Below, one piece after another: positions 29,567-41,975 of a stretch of DNA of 64,000 nucleotides (within the stretch, counting starts at the first letter, position 1; each line of letters starts with the position of its first letter). Location of the stretch: positions 1,736,001 to 1,800,000 of the forward strand of contig NZ_AP024871.1 in NCBI RefSeq assembly GCF_024346875.1, in the 5' to 3' direction. Source of the stretch: Vibrio gallicus. Its GTDB lineage: Bacteria > Pseudomonadota > Gammaproteobacteria > Enterobacterales > Vibrionaceae. A model generated the notes under the pieces. That model did not search any database. It worked only from the letters and a program-made list of their open reading frames with translations, and was not told the DNA's origin. The position numbers were made by a program, and so were the translations under genes.

Positions 29567-30015
29567 TCGAGCTACTTTCGCAGATCAATTTCTGGCACTG
29601 GCTCGCCTTTGGCTTGATCCTGTTGTGCGTTGAGTTGCTAGGTACTGCGGGTTATTTCTTATGGCTAGGCCTATCTGCGTTAATCGTGGGCCTATTATTG
29701 TCATTTCTGCCATTAAGCTGGCAAATGCAATTGATGAGCTTTGCCAGTTTTAGCCTTGTCACTACTTGGCTATGGTGGCGCTATCAATCTAAGCGCGATA
29801 TCAAGTCCCATCAAACATCGACCCTAAATCAACGCTCCAAGCAATTGATTGGTGAAACGACAATCCTTACACAGGCATTTGCTGTGGGTAAAGGACGCAT
29901 TCACTTGGGAGATACCTCTTGGAGTGCGGTCTCAGAGCAGTCGCTTGCCCAAGGTACTCGAGTCGAAGTATACAAAGTAGAAGGTATAGTGTTACACATT
30001 CGTGCCATTGACTGA
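29563..30015 (+). CDS. NfeD-like membrane protein (YbbK type)
   Basis: A 150-residue protein with three membrane segments (about 10-75) and a C-terminal OB-fold ([24 protein letters not shown] onward in pieces). It begins with GTG in the qmcA stop overlap, so the pair is translationally coupled. Family knowledge says it binds the SPFH oligomer. A strong terminator shared with convergent ligA follows. Confidence 0.88.
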   Translation: MIELLSQINFWHWLAFGLILLCVELLGTAGYFLWLGLSALIVGLLLSFLPLSWQMQLMSFASFSLVTTWLWWRYQSKRDIKSHQTSTLNQRSKQLIGETTILTQAFAVGKGRIHLGDTSWSAVSEQSLAQGTRVEVYKVEGIVLHIRAID

Positions 30016-30032
30016 GGCCGTGAAACTGACCT

Positions 30033-30064
30033 AAAAAAGGAGAGCTTCACAGCTCTCCTTTTTC
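30033..30064. terminator. Bidirectional terminator, nfeD-like gene / ligA
   Basis: A 13-bp stem (30034-30046 with 30051-30063) with a TCAC loop, core AAGGAGAGCT/AGCTCTCCTT, and T-runs on both strands. Confidence 0.9.
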
Positions 30065-30066
30065 AC

Positions 30067-32150
<2,084 letters not shown>

Positions 32151-32170
32151 TTAATTTCAATTAGTTAAAC

Positions 32171-33160
32171 CTATAATGCTTGGCTAGCTTGCTGCGCTTT
32201 TTTGTTGGCTTCAAATTGTTGCACCTGTCGCTTAAAGGCGTCGATTCTATCGCGCGTCATTAGAGCATACTTGTCATCTAATACATTCCCACCAAGATCA
32301 TCGGCAATCATCTGCGCAGTATGTAGCATTAGTTTAAAGTTTTGCTCTGCATCTCCATAGCATGGCAAGGTCATAAAGAATGAAATGCCATCGGTATAAA
32401 AACTAGCAGGATCGATATATTCAAATGTACCTGGTTTCATCATATTGGCGACGCTAAACAAGACTTTACCATTACTGGTTAAGTCTGAATGGCGGTGGTA
32501 AATATTCATGGCACCAAATATCAAACCGTTTTGCTCCATACTCTCAAACAGGTTTGTACCCGCGAACTGTTGATGATGAGCGGCTTGAACATGTAGCACT
32601 AACACCTCTAGCTTGTCTTCGCTGACTTGTGCAGGCTCAGGTTGCTCAGCGACAGGTTGTGGTTCAACAACTTGTGGTTGAGGCTCTTCAAATACAGGCT
32701 CGATTTCAGGCTCTTCCACTGCAGTAACCGATGGAATATCTTCATCAAAATGCTTCGAGTATGCATCTGAGCTAATGGTAATAGTCGGTAGTGCATCTGT
32801 CTTAATTGATTTTGACTTAAGATGCTCCGAATCGTCTTCAACATTAACCTCAGTTTGAACATCGGAAAACATAAGAGGATCTGGGTTATCCGTCTCTTCT
32901 AATGCCGAGAAACTTGGTTCTTGTTTAGTCGTTGATTTAGACACCTTAACAACATCAAAGTCGTCAGTGCTCTGGTCCTGTTGTTTAATCTCTGAACTCT
33001 GAACTGGCTTAAGTTCAGGCTCTTCTTTTTGAAGTTTGCCCAATGGTTTATCAGAAAACTTGCCACTTTGTTCGCGGCGATTAGTCCATAATCCATGAAT
33101 CAGTAGGCCAGCTATCGCTAGGATGCCGACTATGATGAGTACGATTCGCAATTCCTGCAT
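32171..33160 (-). CDS. zipA: Cell division protein ZipA
   Basis: Tethers FtsZ to the membrane at the division site. The 329-residue protein has an N-terminal membrane anchor (about 4-24), a positively charged stretch, a long acidic then Pro/Glu/Gln-rich flexible linker (about 45-185) and the C-terminal FtsZ-binding domain (from LEVLVLHVQAAHHQQFAG, including MNIYHRHSD and DPASFYTDGISFFMTLP). E. coli ZipA has 328 residues. It is divergent from cysZ and upstream of ligA. Confidence 0.95.
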   Translation of the reverse strand: MQELRIVLIIVGILAIAGLLIHGLWTNRREQSGKFSDKPLGKLQKEEPELKPVQSSEIKQQDQSTDDFDVVKVSKSTTKQEPSFSALEETDNPDPLMFSDVQTEVNVEDDSEHLKSKSIKTDALPTITISSDAYSKHFDEDIPSVTAVEEPEIEPVFEEPQPQVVEPQPVAEQPEPAQVSEDKLEVLVLHVQAAHHQQFAGTNLFESMEQNGLIFGAMNIYHRHSDLTSNGKVLFSVANMMKPGTFEYIDPASFYTDGISFFMTLPCYGDAEQNFKLMLHTAQMIADDLGGNVLDDKYALMTRDRIDAFKRQVQQFEANKKAQQASQAL

Positions 33161-33306
33161 TTTTTGCTCTCTGCTTTACCTTGGTCAGATACCCATGAGT
33201 GGTTACTTCTACTTTAACAAAACTCCTATAGAGATTTGAATCTTTTCGTTGTTTTCACTCATTTTATGCTGTGATTTTGAGCACGCTTTTCATATATTAA
33301 GCTCAA

Positions 33307-34101
33307 ATGCCTATAAACAGGGTCACACAAGACACAATGCCTCAACATGCCACCTCTGTCCAACGCCAAACCCAAACTGGGGTTGGCTATTTTTTCACCG
33401 GCGCCAAGCTTGCAATGCAACCAGGCTTACGCCGATATGTATTTATGCCCCTCCTGATCAACGTTTTATTAATAGGTTCAGCACTGTTTTACTTGTTTTC
33501 TAACCTAAATAGTTGGATTGAACAGTGGATCGGTGGTTTGCCCGAATTCTTAGAATGGCTAACTTACGTTTTATGGCCACTACTTGCTCTTACTATATTA
33601 GCGACTTTCTCTTACTTTTTTAGCACTTTAGCCAATTTTATTGCCGCCCCGTTTTGCGGCTTACTGGCAGAAAAAGTAGAACAAACCTTGAGCCCTGAAG
33701 GAATGATAGAGGAAAGTTGGGCAGAATTAGTCAAGGATGTGCCAAGAATTTTAGCTAGAGAATGGCGAAAACTCCGCTATCTATTACCTAAAGCTATTGG
33801 GTTATTTCTACTATTGCTCATTCCTGCTTTCGGCCAAACTGTGGCTCCAGTGATATGGTTTATTTTTACCAGTTGGATGCTAGCGATCCAATACTGCGAT
33901 TATCCCTTCGATAACCACAAGGTCGATTTTCAAAGCATGCGTATGAGCCTAAAAGGCAAACAATCTAAAGCTTATGGCTTTGGAGCTCTGGTGGCTTTGT
34001 TTACGTCCATCCCCATTCTTAACCTGATTATTATGCCTATTGCCGTATGCGGGGCTACCGCTATGTGGGTATCAGAGTTTAAGGACAGCTATAAGCTGTA
34101 A
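33307..34101 (+). CDS. cysZ: Sulfate transporter CysZ
   Basis: An inner-membrane protein that brings sulfate in for cysteine synthesis. The 264-residue protein has four long hydrophobic stretches and the family blocks PGLRRYVFMPLLIN, FFSTLANFIAAPFCGLLAE, IQYCDYPFDNHK and the C-terminal MPIAVCGATAMWV. Start is uncertain: ATG 33307 or ATG 33337, neither with a good ribosome binding site; E. coli CysZ has 253 residues, which fits 33337. cysK follows, giving a sulfur-assimilation pair as in E. coli. Confidence 0.94.
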   Translation: MPINRVTQDTMPQHATSVQRQTQTGVGYFFTGAKLAMQPGLRRYVFMPLLINVLLIGSALFYLFSNLNSWIEQWIGGLPEFLEWLTYVLWPLLALTILATFSYFFSTLANFIAAPFCGLLAEKVEQTLSPEGMIEESWAELVKDVPRILAREWRKLRYLLPKAIGLFLLLLIPAFGQTVAPVIWFIFTSWMLAIQYCDYPFDNHKVDFQSMRMSLKGKQSKAYGFGALVALFTSIPILNLIIMPIAVCGATAMWVSEFKDSYKL

Positions 34102-34235
34102 TAATATAAACGTTATAATACAAACTGATATTAGTTATAACCTTTTATTACTTTATAACCGGATTGATGCGACTTATTCTAGGGCATATATAGACCCAAA
34201 CTAATTCGCATCAATGTGCACAAGGATATAGAGCA

Positions 34236-35204
34236 ATGAGCAAGATTTACGAAGATAACTCACTGACTATTGGTAATACTCCATTAGTTCGCCTAAACCG
34301 TGTTAGCCAAGGTAACGTTCTCGCAAAAGTTGAAGCGCGTAACCCAAGCTTTAGCGTAAAGTGCCGCATCGGTGCAAATATGGTATGGGAAGCCGAGAAA
34401 CAGGGACTATTAAAGCCTGGCATAGAACTGGTTGAACCGACTAGTGGTAATACGGGTATTGCATTGGCATTTGTGGCAGCGGCTCGTGGCTATAAGCTGA
34501 CTCTGACAATGCCTGAATCTATGAGCTTAGAGCGTCGTAAACTTCTCAAGGCTCTGGGTGCAAATCTTGTGCTAACTGAAGCGGCTAAAGGCATGAAAGG
34601 TGCAATCTCTAAAGCTGAAGAGATTGTTGCTCAGAACCCAGAGAGCACTTTATTGCTACAACAGTTTAATAACCCTGCCAACCCAGCAATTCACGAACAA
34701 ACAACCGGTCCTGAGCTTTGGGAAGCAACCGATGGTGAAATCGATGTGTTGGTTTCTGGTGTTGGTACCGGTGGTACTATCACGGGTACAAGCCGTTATC
34801 TTAAAAAGACCAAAGGCAAAGCAATAACCTCTGTTGCCGTTGAACCGGCTGAATCACCAGTAATTGGTCAAGCGTTAGCCGGAGAAGCAATTCAACCAGC
34901 TCCGCATAAAATTCAAGGTATCGGTGCGGGCTTTATTCCTGGAAACTTAGATCTAGAACTTATTGATAAGGTAGTAACCGTCACTTCTGATGAAGCGATT
35001 GAGATGGCTCGCCGACTAATGGAAGAAGAAGGCATTCTTGCTGGGATTTCGTCTGGTGCTGCAGTCGTTGCTGCTAATAAAATAGCAGAACTACCTGAAT
35101 TTAAAGGTAAAAATATTGTAACCATCCTACCTAGCTCTGGTGAACGTTACCTAAGTACAGCACTATTTGCTGGCATATTCACTGAAAAAGAAAATCAACA
35201 ATAA
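34236..35204 (+). CDS. cysK: Cysteine synthase A
   Basis: O-acetylserine sulfhydrylase, the last step of cysteine synthesis. The 322-residue PLP enzyme has the Schiff-base lysine Lys42 in [11 protein letters not shown], the substrate loop TSGNTG near residue 69 and the PLP-phosphate loop [10 protein letters not shown] near residue 177. Length matches E. coli CysK (323). AAGGA at 34221-34225 precedes the ATG. A strong terminator follows. Confidence 0.97.
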   Translation: MSKIYEDNSLTIGNTPLVRLNRVSQGNVLAKVEARNPSFSVKCRIGANMVWEAEKQGLLKPGIELVEPTSGNTGIALAFVAAARGYKLTLTMPESMSLERRKLLKALGANLVLTEAAKGMKGAISKAEEIVAQNPESTLLLQQFNNPANPAIHEQTTGPELWEATDGEIDVLVSGVGTGGTITGTSRYLKKTKGKAITSVAVEPAESPVIGQALAGEAIQPAPHKIQGIGAGFIPGNLDLELIDKVVTVTSDEAIEMARRLMEEEGILAGISSGAAVVAANKIAELPEFKGKNIVTILPSSGERYLSTALFAGIFTEKENQQ

Positions 35205-35240
35205 ATTATTCAAAAATTGTAGATGTATCAATTTTTAGAC

Positions 35241-35268
35241 ATAAAAAGCCCCGACTCGGGGCTTTTTT
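35241..35268 (+). terminator. Intrinsic terminator of cysK
   Basis: An 11-bp AAAAAGCCCCG/CGGGGCTTTTT stem (35243-35253 with 35257-35267) with an ACT loop and a T-run. Confidence 0.88.
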
Positions 35269-35480
35269 ATTGATCCGTCGCTAACATTTGGTACTATGAG
35301 TTTGGTTTATTTTTCACTTCAAAATAAAAGAAGTCATAAAATAAGGGTTGAACAAGAGGTCATAAGAACCGAAGTCAATTCAACTGAAAGTAGCATTTTG
35401 CTTGGTTAATAATTCCTTACAAAATGAAAACTAATTCAGAATTCACAAACATAATCGATATAAACAACGGGGTAATTCAC

Positions 35481-35738
35481 ATGTACGAGAAGCAAGTAGA
35501 AATCACAGCAGAAAATGGTCTTCACACTCGCCCAGCAGCACAGTTCGTTAAAGAAGCAAAATCTTTCGACGCAGACATCACTGTGACTTCAAATGGCAAA
35601 AGCGCAAGCGCTAAAAGCCTTTTCAAGCTTCAAACTCTTGGTCTAGTTAAAGGTACTCTAGTAACTATCTCTGCAGAGGGCGCACAAGCTCAAGAAGCGG
35701 TAGATCACCTAGTAGCACTGATGGATGAGCTTCACTAA
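35481..35738 (+). CDS. ptsH: Phosphocarrier protein HPr
   Basis: Carries phosphate from enzyme I to sugar-specific EIIA proteins. The 85-residue protein has the phosphorylated His15 in [12 protein letters not shown] and Ser46 in [11 protein letters not shown] use the ATG at 35481, preceded by GGGGT at 35469-35473; an in-frame ATG at 35424 adds 19 residues outside the family. First gene of ptsH-ptsI-crr. The roughly 210-bp leader upstream of it (from the cysK terminator) contains no gene. Confidence 0.97.
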   Translation: MYEKQVEITAENGLHTRPAAQFVKEAKSFDADITVTSNGKSASAKSLFKLQTLGLVKGTLVTISAEGAQAQEAVDHLVALMDELH

Positions 35739-35757
35739 GCCATCCCATCTAGTTTCT

Positions 35758-35790
35758 AAAGCCACTTGCTTAAAAAGCCAAGTGGCTTTA
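35758..35790 (+). terminator. Attenuator-like hairpin between ptsH and ptsI
   Basis: An 11-bp AAAGCCACTTG/CAAGTGGCTTT stem (35758-35768 with 35779-35789) with a 10-nt loop. The T-run is short (TTTATT), so partial termination or mRNA 3'-end protection of ptsH is likelier than a full stop. Confidence 0.5.
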
Positions 35791-35863
35791 TTGATTTAAT
35801 GCCTAGTTAGAGTAAAAATTAACACTAATCTAGGACAAAAACTGACCAATTCGAGGTACAGCT

Positions 35864-37588
35864 ATGATCTCAGGTATTCTAGCCTCTCCGGGTATTGCTA
35901 TTGGTAAAGCATTACTTCTTCAAGAAGACGAAATCGTTCTTAACACAAATAAAATTACAGCAGATCAAGTAGATGCTGAAGTTCAGCGTTTTTATGATGC
36001 GCGTTCTAAATCTTCTGCTCAGCTTGATATTGTACGACAAAAAGCATTAGAAACCTTTGGTGAAGAAAAAGAAGCGATCTTTGAAGGTCACATCATGCTT
36101 CTTGAAGATGAAGAGCTAGAAGAAGAGATTCTTGCTCTTATTAAAGGTGACAAACTTTCTGCTGACAATGCAATCCACAGCATTATCGAAGAGCAAGCAA
36201 CTGCTCTTGAGTCACTAGATGACGAATATCTAAAAGAACGTGCCACTGATATCCGAGATATCGGTACGCGCTTTGTTAAAAATGCTCTAGGTATCAATAT
36301 TGTATCGCTCAGCGATATCAATGAAGAAGTTATTCTTGTTGCATACGACCTTACCCCATCAGAAACAGCACAAATCAACCTAGACTATGTATTAGGTTTT
36401 GGCTGTGATATCGGTGGTCGTACATCACACACTTCTATCATGGCTCGCTCTCTAGAGCTTCCAGCGATTGTTGGTACTAACGACATCACTAAACAAGTGA
36501 AAAACGGCGACATGCTGATCCTGGACGCATTAAACAACAAGATCATCATTAACCCATCACAAGCTGAGCTTGATGAAGCGAAACAATTCCAAGAAAGTTT
36601 CCTTGCAGATAAAGCAGAGCTCGCAAAACTAAAAGACTTACCAGCTGTCACTCTTGATGGTCATCATGTCGAAGTTTGTGGCAATATCGGCACTGTAAAA
36701 GACTGCGATGGCATTATCCGTAACGGTGGCGAAGGCGTTGGTCTATACCGTACTGAATTCCTATTTATGGACCGCGATTCACTTCCTACAGAAGAAGTGC
36801 AATATCAAGCGTATAAAGAAGTAGCCGAAACAATGGAAGGTCAGGCCGTAATTATCCGTACTATGGATATCGGTGGTGATAAAGACCTACCGTACATGGA
36901 CCTGCCTCAAGAGATGAACCCATTCCTAGGCTGGCGCGCAGTTCGCATCAGTTTAGACCGTCGTGAAATTCTTCGCGATCAGCTACGTGGTATTCTACGT
37001 GCATCTGCACACGGTAAACTGCGCATCATGTTCCCAATGATCATCTCGGTTGAAGAAATTCGTCAACTTAAAGATGCAATTGAAGAATACAAAGCTGAAC
37101 TTCGTAGCGAAGGGCTAGCGTTTGATGAAGAAATCGAAATCGGCGTAATGGTTGAAACACCAGCCGCTGCAGCGATTGCACACCACTTAGCAAAAGAAGT
37201 TTCTTTCTTTAGTATTGGTACAAACGACTTAACTCAGTATACTCTAGCAGTAGACCGTGGTAATGAGCTTATTTCTCATCTTTACAATCCGCTATCACCA
37301 GCTGTACTTACAGTTATTAAACAGGTGATTGACGCTTCTCACAAGGAAGGTAAGTGGACTGGAATGTGTGGTGAGTTAGCCGGCGACGAGCGTGCGACAC
37401 TTCTACTATTAGGTATGGGTCTAGATGAGTTCTCAATGAGCGGCATCTCTATACCAACAGTTAAGAAAGTTATCCGTAACTCTAACTTCGCAGAAGTTAA
37501 GGCAATGGCAGATGAAGCTCTGCAAATGCCAACTGCTGCTGAAATTGAAGCGCACGTTGCGAAATTTATCGCGGATAAAACCAACTAA
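35864..37588 (+). CDS. ptsI: PTS enzyme I
   Basis: Takes phosphate from phosphoenolpyruvate and passes it to HPr. The 574-residue protein has the phosphorylated His189 in [12 protein letters not shown], the PEP-binding [10 protein letters not shown] and GGDKDLPYM blocks, and the C-terminal [10 protein letters not shown] with the active-site cysteine. E. coli EI has 575 residues. GAGGTA at 35853-35858 is the ribosome binding site. Serves nagE through HPr and EIIA. Confidence 0.98.
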   Translation: MISGILASPGIAIGKALLLQEDEIVLNTNKITADQVDAEVQRFYDARSKSSAQLDIVRQKALETFGEEKEAIFEGHIMLLEDEELEEEILALIKGDKLSADNAIHSIIEEQATALESLDDEYLKERATDIRDIGTRFVKNALGINIVSLSDINEEVILVAYDLTPSETAQINLDYVLGFGCDIGGRTSHTSIMARSLELPAIVGTNDITKQVKNGDMLILDALNNKIIINPSQAELDEAKQFQESFLADKAELAKLKDLPAVTLDGHHVEVCGNIGTVKDCDGIIRNGGEGVGLYRTEFLFMDRDSLPTEEVQYQAYKEVAETMEGQAVIIRTMDIGGDKDLPYMDLPQEMNPFLGWRAVRISLDRREILRDQLRGILRASAHGKLRIMFPMIISVEEIRQLKDAIEEYKAELRSEGLAFDEEIEIGVMVETPAAAAIAHHLAKEVSFFSIGTNDLTQYTLAVDRGNELISHLYNPLSPAVLTVIKQVIDASHKEGKWTGMCGELAGDERATLLLLGMGLDEFSMSGISIPTVKKVIRNSNFAEVKAMADEALQMPTAAEIEAHVAKFIADKTN

Positions 37589-37628
37589 TAATATAATTCA
37601 ATAGAAATTAATTGCTTAGGAGCATGTA

Positions 37629-38138
37629 ATGGGTCTGTTTGACAAACTTAAGAAGCTGGTATCGGACGAAGGCAACACTGCAGGTTCAATCGAAATCATC
37701 TCTCCTCTGGACGGTGAAATCGTTAACATTGAAGATGTGCCTGATGTGGTTTTTGCAGAAAAAATCGTTGGTGATGGTATCGCAATTAAACCAACTGGTA
37801 ACAAAATCGTTGCCCCTGTAAATGGTACTATCGGTAAAATCTTCGAAACTAACCACGCGTTTTCTATCGAGTCTACTGACGGTATTGAAATGTTCGTTCA
37901 CTTTGGTATCGACACAGTTGAACTTAAAGGTGAAGGCTTTACTCGTATCGCTGAAGAAGGCCAAGAAGTTAAAGTTGGTGACACTGTTATCGAATTTGAC
38001 CTAGCCCTTCTAGAAGAGAAAGCAAAATCAACTCTTACTCCTGTTGTTATCTCTAACATGGATGAAATTAAAGAGCTGAACAAACTTTCTGGTACAGTAA
38101 CAGTTGGCGAGACTGCGGTACTTCGCATAACTAAATAA
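37629..38138 (+). CDS. crr: PTS EIIA-Glc
   Basis: A 169-residue soluble EIIA that phosphorylates EIIB domains and signals carbon state (adenylate cyclase, inducer exclusion). Active-site histidines are His76 (TNHAFSIES) and the phosphorylated His91 ([10 protein letters not shown]), matching E. coli 75 and 90 numbered without Met. AGGAG at 37618-37622 precedes the ATG. It is the likely phosphate donor for the NagE EIIB domain. Confidence 0.97.
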   Translation: MGLFDKLKKLVSDEGNTAGSIEIISPLDGEIVNIEDVPDVVFAEKIVGDGIAIKPTGNKIVAPVNGTIGKIFETNHAFSIESTDGIEMFVHFGIDTVELKGEGFTRIAEEGQEVKVGDTVIEFDLALLEEKAKSTLTPVVISNMDEIKELNKLSGTVTVGETAVLRITK

Positions 38139-38150
38139 GTACCTTTAGGT

Positions 38151-38184
38151 ATAAAAAAACGCAGCTTTTAGGCTGCGTTTTTTA
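38151..38184. terminator. Bidirectional terminator, crr / yfeX
   Basis: A 12-bp AAAAAACGCAGC/GCTGCGTTTTTT stem (38154-38165 with 38172-38183) with a 6-nt loop between convergent genes. Confidence 0.9.
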
Positions 38185-38200
38185 TTATCAGAATTTAGTT

Positions 38201-39106
38201 CTAAGCTAAGGTTTGTAACAAATTTTGGCTCGGTGCAAAGAAGTAAGCGCCAGTCACAGCTTTAGTATAATCTAGAAGATTATCTGTTTTACCATCTACT
38301 TGACCATACATGCTGTCTAGCATTGCGCTGAAGTTACTTAGGGTATTGCAATAAGCTGTAAACAATAAGCCGTGCTCACCCGATACAGAGCCGTATGGCA
38401 AGCTATGACGTACAATCTTAAGCCCCTTACCTTCTTTTTTAATATCTACACGCCCCACATGTGACTGCGCATCTACATCATCAAGTTCTATTGAGTCTGG
38501 CTTTGTGCGCCCAACAATCTTCTCTTGTTGAGAAACTGAAAGCGCATTCCATGCAGGCAGTGCATGAATAAAGCGTTGCACCATTACATAGCTTCCACCC
38601 TCAAACTCACCTTCAGCTACTAAAGCAACATCCGCGCGATCAGCCCCTTTCGGGTTCTCGGTGCCATCAACAAAATCGGTCATGTCACGAGAATCTAGAT
38701 ATTTGTATCCATAGGTTTCATCAACGACTTCAACCTGCTGGGAGATCTCTTGCATCAATTTGCGTAACAAGTAGAAATGCAGGTCATGACGATGAGAATG
38801 ACAGTGCAGGTAAATATCAGCTTCCGTTGTAGGAGCAACCTGCTCACCACCCTCTAGTCGAGGAAAGCTCTTCAATTCTAGAGGCGGAGCTTGTTCAAAT
38901 GTAGAACTCCAGAAATCATGGGAGAAGGCAATGCTACTCGTAAGGTTCGCACCAGGTTGATTGTGGTTGATCTCTCCAACCCATTCACCTACTTGACGTA
39001 GGCTCTGCATCACAAGGCGACTGTCCCCTGTAACCTTCAATAATACATATAAAGCAAATGGGCCAGGTTCTGGCACAATAGCTGTTTGCGATTGAATCAT
39101 TTTCAC
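38201..39106 (-). CDS. yfeX: Dyp-type haem peroxidase (YfeX-like)
   Basis: A 301-residue dye-decolourising-type peroxidase. The GxxDG-type motif appears as FVDGTENPKGADRADVA, and the proximal haem histidine region as LKIVRHSLPYG. E. coli YfeX (299) is the closest named relative; its role (porphyrinogen oxidation has been proposed) is debated. No signal peptide. It is followed upstream by a DUF2919 gene on the same strand, as yfeX lies near yfeZ in E. coli. Confidence 0.9.
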   Translation of the reverse strand: MKMIQSQTAIVPEPGPFALYVLLKVTGDSRLVMQSLRQVGEWVGEINHNQPGANLTSSIAFSHDFWSSTFEQAPPLELKSFPRLEGGEQVAPTTEADIYLHCHSHRHDLHFYLLRKLMQEISQQVEVVDETYGYKYLDSRDMTDFVDGTENPKGADRADVALVAEGEFEGGSYVMVQRFIHALPAWNALSVSQQEKIVGRTKPDSIELDDVDAQSHVGRVDIKKEGKGLKIVRHSLPYGSVSGEHGLLFTAYCNTLSNFSAMLDSMYGQVDGKTDNLLDYTKAVTGAYFFAPSQNLLQTLA

Positions 39107-39140
39107 TCCTAAAAATAGATTACATTATGATTTTACAAGG

Positions 39141-39590
39141 TTATGGTGTTTTAAAGCACTCTTTAACTCTATGACTATTAAATAAATATATGATTATCCA
39201 GCTTAATCCTACGATGGATACTGCACTTCCCCAACTAAACTGTCCATGCCTTAATACAACCGCTTGTAGCTCTATGACAATCTGAATAAAAGCGGTAGCC
39301 AGGACGACCCAACGCCCGATACGTACAACCTTCGCAATCCATGGTCGTTCTGGGGTACGCAGACCAATAAACCACATAATGACAATAGAAGGCAGCCCTA
39401 ACCACATCATTAAATATAGATGTGAGACGCTAGGGTACAATAAGCCTAATATCTCACTGCCTTTATCACGGGTTGCTGCTGCCATAACAAATGCGACCCA
39501 GCCACGAGCTAAGAACGCTAACCCAACCCAAAGCCAGATTGGAGCCTTCAAATAGCCATGTTTATCATAATCTTCGATAAAATATCGCAT
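39141..39590 (-). CDS. yfeZ: DUF2919 (YfeZ-like) inner-membrane protein
   Basis: A 149-residue protein with four membrane segments and the DUF2919 opening YDKHGYLKAPIWLWVG. E. coli YfeZ is similar in length and also lies near yfeX. Function unknown. yfeX starts 34 bp downstream on the same strand, so they are probably cotranscribed. Confidence 0.82.
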   Translation of the reverse strand: MRYFIEDYDKHGYLKAPIWLWVGLAFLARGWVAFVMAAATRDKGSEILGLLYPSVSHLYLMMWLGLPSIVIMWFIGLRTPERPWIAKVVRIGRWVVLATAFIQIVIELQAVVLRHGQFSWGSAVSIVGLSWIIIYLFNSHRVKECFKTP

Positions 39591-39648
39591 TCACGTTACT
39601 CAAAAAATTAGGCATAATTCTAATTAGAATTTCTCTATACCGATCGCA

Positions 39649-39990
39649 ATGAAAAAGAACAATACGATAATATCAAACGAAGCCCAACAGCAAGCAGAAA
39701 AAGTCGCTAAAGCAACTCAACGCCCTGGGCAAACAAAAGAACAAACTCGGCTTATCGCGCAAGGTATTGCCAAAGGTATTGCTGAATACAAAAAACAGCA
39801 CAAACAAAAAGCGCGACAAGCTGATAAAGCCAAGAAGAAGAGCATACGACCTGCTGTAGCTAACCAAGCATCTGAAACCGAACTACCGGCTAGCAATGCA
39901 GTACCATCATCGAACAAAACGGGCTCTATGCTGCCGTGGATATTACTTATCTTAAGCTGGATTGGATTTGCACTCTACCTTGCTAAATAG
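39649..39990 (+). CDS. DUF2956 family protein
   Basis: A 113-residue protein of the DUF2956 family: a Gln/Lys/Ala-rich N-terminal part (AEKVAKATQRPGQTKEQTR, then a very basic helix ending KAKKK), a Ser/Ala-rich linker and one C-terminal membrane segment (about 94-111), so it is probably tail-anchored. Function unknown. It is divergent from the DUF2919 gene. Confidence 0.8.
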   Translation: MKKNNTIISNEAQQQAEKVAKATQRPGQTKEQTRLIAQGIAKGIAEYKKQHKQKARQADKAKKKSIRPAVANQASETELPASNAVPSSNKTGSMLPWILLILSWIGFALYLAK

Positions 39991-39992
39991 TA

Positions 39993-40274
39993 TTAGCTGT
40001 TAAATTGCGCTTCGAGTTGAGCGGTATTCGAGGTGAGCCACTTTTCATCTAATGGCCCCCAGTCAGATACGGTGTAATACCCATCATTATGGCGGCAACC
40101 ATCTTGAATGAATTGTAAGCTTATGCCAATCCCAGGCAAAGCTTTGAGTACATCTTGAATGGTGCGACGAGGCCAGCCTGTGCGCTCAATCAGCTTGGGG
40201 ACATTTGGGCGCTCAATACTCGCTATTAGGTGTGCAAGATACAAACGACGCGCGAAAACAGGATTCAATTCCAT
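39993..40274 (-). CDS. Small winged-helix protein
   Basis: A 93-residue protein with a likely helix-turn-helix (IERPNVPKLIERTGWPRRTI, then QDVLKALPG), followed by a short beta wing (GYYTVSDWG). I do not recognise a characterised homologue; it is comparable with small DNA-binding proteins of unknown role. It converges with the DUF2956 gene with a 2-bp gap and is divergent from yffB. Confidence 0.7.
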   Translation of the reverse strand: MELNPVFARRLYLAHLIASIERPNVPKLIERTGWPRRTIQDVLKALPGIGISLQFIQDGCRHNDGYYTVSDWGPLDEKWLTSNTAQLEAQFNS

Positions 40275-40465
40275 TGATACCTCCGAAAATTAGTCGTATT
40301 CATTATTACTAATATTGGTTGAGGAAAATTGAGGCGGATCAATTCAACTGTGTTCAAACACACTTTTTTAGCAAACAATAGACAAAGCAAACTGTTACAG
40401 TAACTCTACAATCGTGGAATGTAGTCTGCTAGGATGCCAATAAACACATCAACAAAGGATCTGAA

Positions 40466-40816
40466 ATGAGTGTAATCATGTACGGTATACCAAACTGCGA
40501 TACCATCAAAAAAGCCAAAAAATGGCTATTGGAAAACGACATTGAGTTTCAATTTCACGATTATCGTAAGCAAGGTATCGATACCGATTTGGTCAACGAA
40601 TTTTGTCATTTGTTAGGTTGGGAGCAGGTTCTCAATAAACGTGGTACAACCTATCGCCAACTCACGGATGAACAAAAGCAGACACTCAACGAACAGACGT
40701 TAATCCCTCTTTTGGTAGAGCACCCAGCAATGATTAAGCGCCCAATCATTCGTATCGGTGAACTGCTACATATAGGCTTTAAAGCTGAACAATATAACGA
40801 CATTTTTCATATTTAA
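40466..40816 (+). CDS. yffB: ArsC/Spx-family protein YffB
   Basis: A 116-residue thioredoxin-fold protein of the ArsC-like YffB group. Cys11 in GIPNCDTIKKAKKW is the single active-site-type cysteine, and KRPIIRIG carries the conserved Arg-Pro. It may be a glutathione-dependent thiol reductase; the substrate is unknown. It is followed after 18 bp by dapE, the same arrangement as E. coli. Confidence 0.92.
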   Translation: MSVIMYGIPNCDTIKKAKKWLLENDIEFQFHDYRKQGIDTDLVNEFCHLLGWEQVLNKRGTTYRQLTDEQKQTLNEQTLIPLLVEHPAMIKRPIIRIGELLHIGFKAEQYNDIFHI

Positions 40817-40834
40817 AATATTCAAGGAATTAGA

Positions 40835-41971
40835 ATGCAAGCAAGTCCAGTTTTAGAGCTAGCCAAAGATCTTATCAGTCGAGAGTCTGTAACCCCTGAA
40901 GATGCAGGCTGTCAGCCACTTATGATTGAACGCCTTAAAGCACTTGGTTTTGAGATTGAAGTATTACACTTTGAGGACACCCTAAATCTTTGGGCTCGCC
41001 GTGGAAAAGAAGCGCCCTTATTTGCTTTCGCAGGCCACACCGACGTCGTCCCAGCTGGTAATCTTACTCACTGGAATACTGCGCCATTCGAGCCACAAGT
41101 TATTGATGGTTACCTATATGGTCGCGGCGCTGCAGATATGAAAGGATCTCTTGCCGCAATGGTTATTGCAGCAGAAGAATTTATTGCTGCTAATCCTGAC
41201 CATAAAGGCTCCATAGCCTTTCTTATTACCTCAGATGAAGAAGGCCCGTTCATCAACGGAACCACTCGTGTCGTAGAGACCTTGATGGCTCGTAATGAAA
41301 TTATTGATATGTGTATTGTAGGTGAACCCTCTAGTACTAACTACGTTGGTGACATAGTCAAAAATGGTCGACGAGGCTCCTTTACTGGCGAACTAACCGT
41401 AAAAGGGATTCAGGGGCATGTGGCCTATCCACATATTGCAAAAAATCCGATACCCCTCGCCTTACCGGCACTTGCCGAGCTTAGCCAGGTTGAATGGGAT
41501 CAAGGCAATGAATTTTTCCCACCAACTAGCTTCCAATTCCCTAACCTAAACTCAGGGACAGGCGCCAGTAATGTTATCCCCGGTGAGTTGCACGCAATGT
41601 TTAACCTGCGCTACAGCACAGAAATCACCCATGAAGAGATAAAACAGCGTATCTATCAAATACTCGATAAATACGACTTTGAATATGACCTAAAATGGAC
41701 ACTAAACGGCGAACCCTTTCTTACCGGAACTGGTGATCTATTAGACGCCGTTGTTGATGCTGTAGAACAAGTAAACGGTCAAAAGCCTCAATTACTGACC
41801 ACTGGTGGTACCTCCGATGGTCGCTTTATCGCGAAAATGGGTGGGCAAGTGATTGAATTGGGGCCGGTAAACGCTACTATCCATAAAGTTAACGAATGCG
41901 TGAAAGCAGAAGATCTTGATCTTCTTGCCAAAATGTATCAAAACGTACTACAAAACCTACTAGTTAAATAA
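40835..41971 (+). CDS. dapE: Succinyl-diaminopimelate desuccinylase
   Basis: A zinc aminoacylase of the lysine/diaminopimelate route. The 378-residue protein has His68 and Asp70 (FAGHTDVVP), the bridging Asp101 (GRGAADMKG), the general-base glutamates 135-136 (TSDEEGP) and the C-terminal [10 protein letters not shown] block. Works with dapA (45532-46410) in the same pathway. Ends 4 bp before the M15 peptidase gene. Confidence 0.97.
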   Translation: MQASPVLELAKDLISRESVTPEDAGCQPLMIERLKALGFEIEVLHFEDTLNLWARRGKEAPLFAFAGHTDVVPAGNLTHWNTAPFEPQVIDGYLYGRGAADMKGSLAAMVIAAEEFIAANPDHKGSIAFLITSDEEGPFINGTTRVVETLMARNEIIDMCIVGEPSSTNYVGDIVKNGRRGSFTGELTVKGIQGHVAYPHIAKNPIPLALPALAELSQVEWDQGNEFFPPTSFQFPNLNSGTGASNVIPGELHAMFNLRYSTEITHEEIKQRIYQILDKYDFEYDLKWTLNGEPFLTGTGDLLDAVVDAVEQVNGQKPQLLTTGGTSDGRFIAKMGGQVIELGPVNATIHKVNECVKAEDLDLLAKMYQNVLQNLLVK

Positions 41972-41975
41972 ACCT

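Noticed and set aside
34085..34099. Terminator at the end of cysZ
   Set aside because: The ACAGCT/AGCTGT hairpin has no T-run and lies within the last codons; read-through to cysK is plausible.
35424..35480. Longer ptsH from ATG at 35424
   Set aside because: HPr is 85 residues and begins at 35481, after a GGGGT ribosome binding site.
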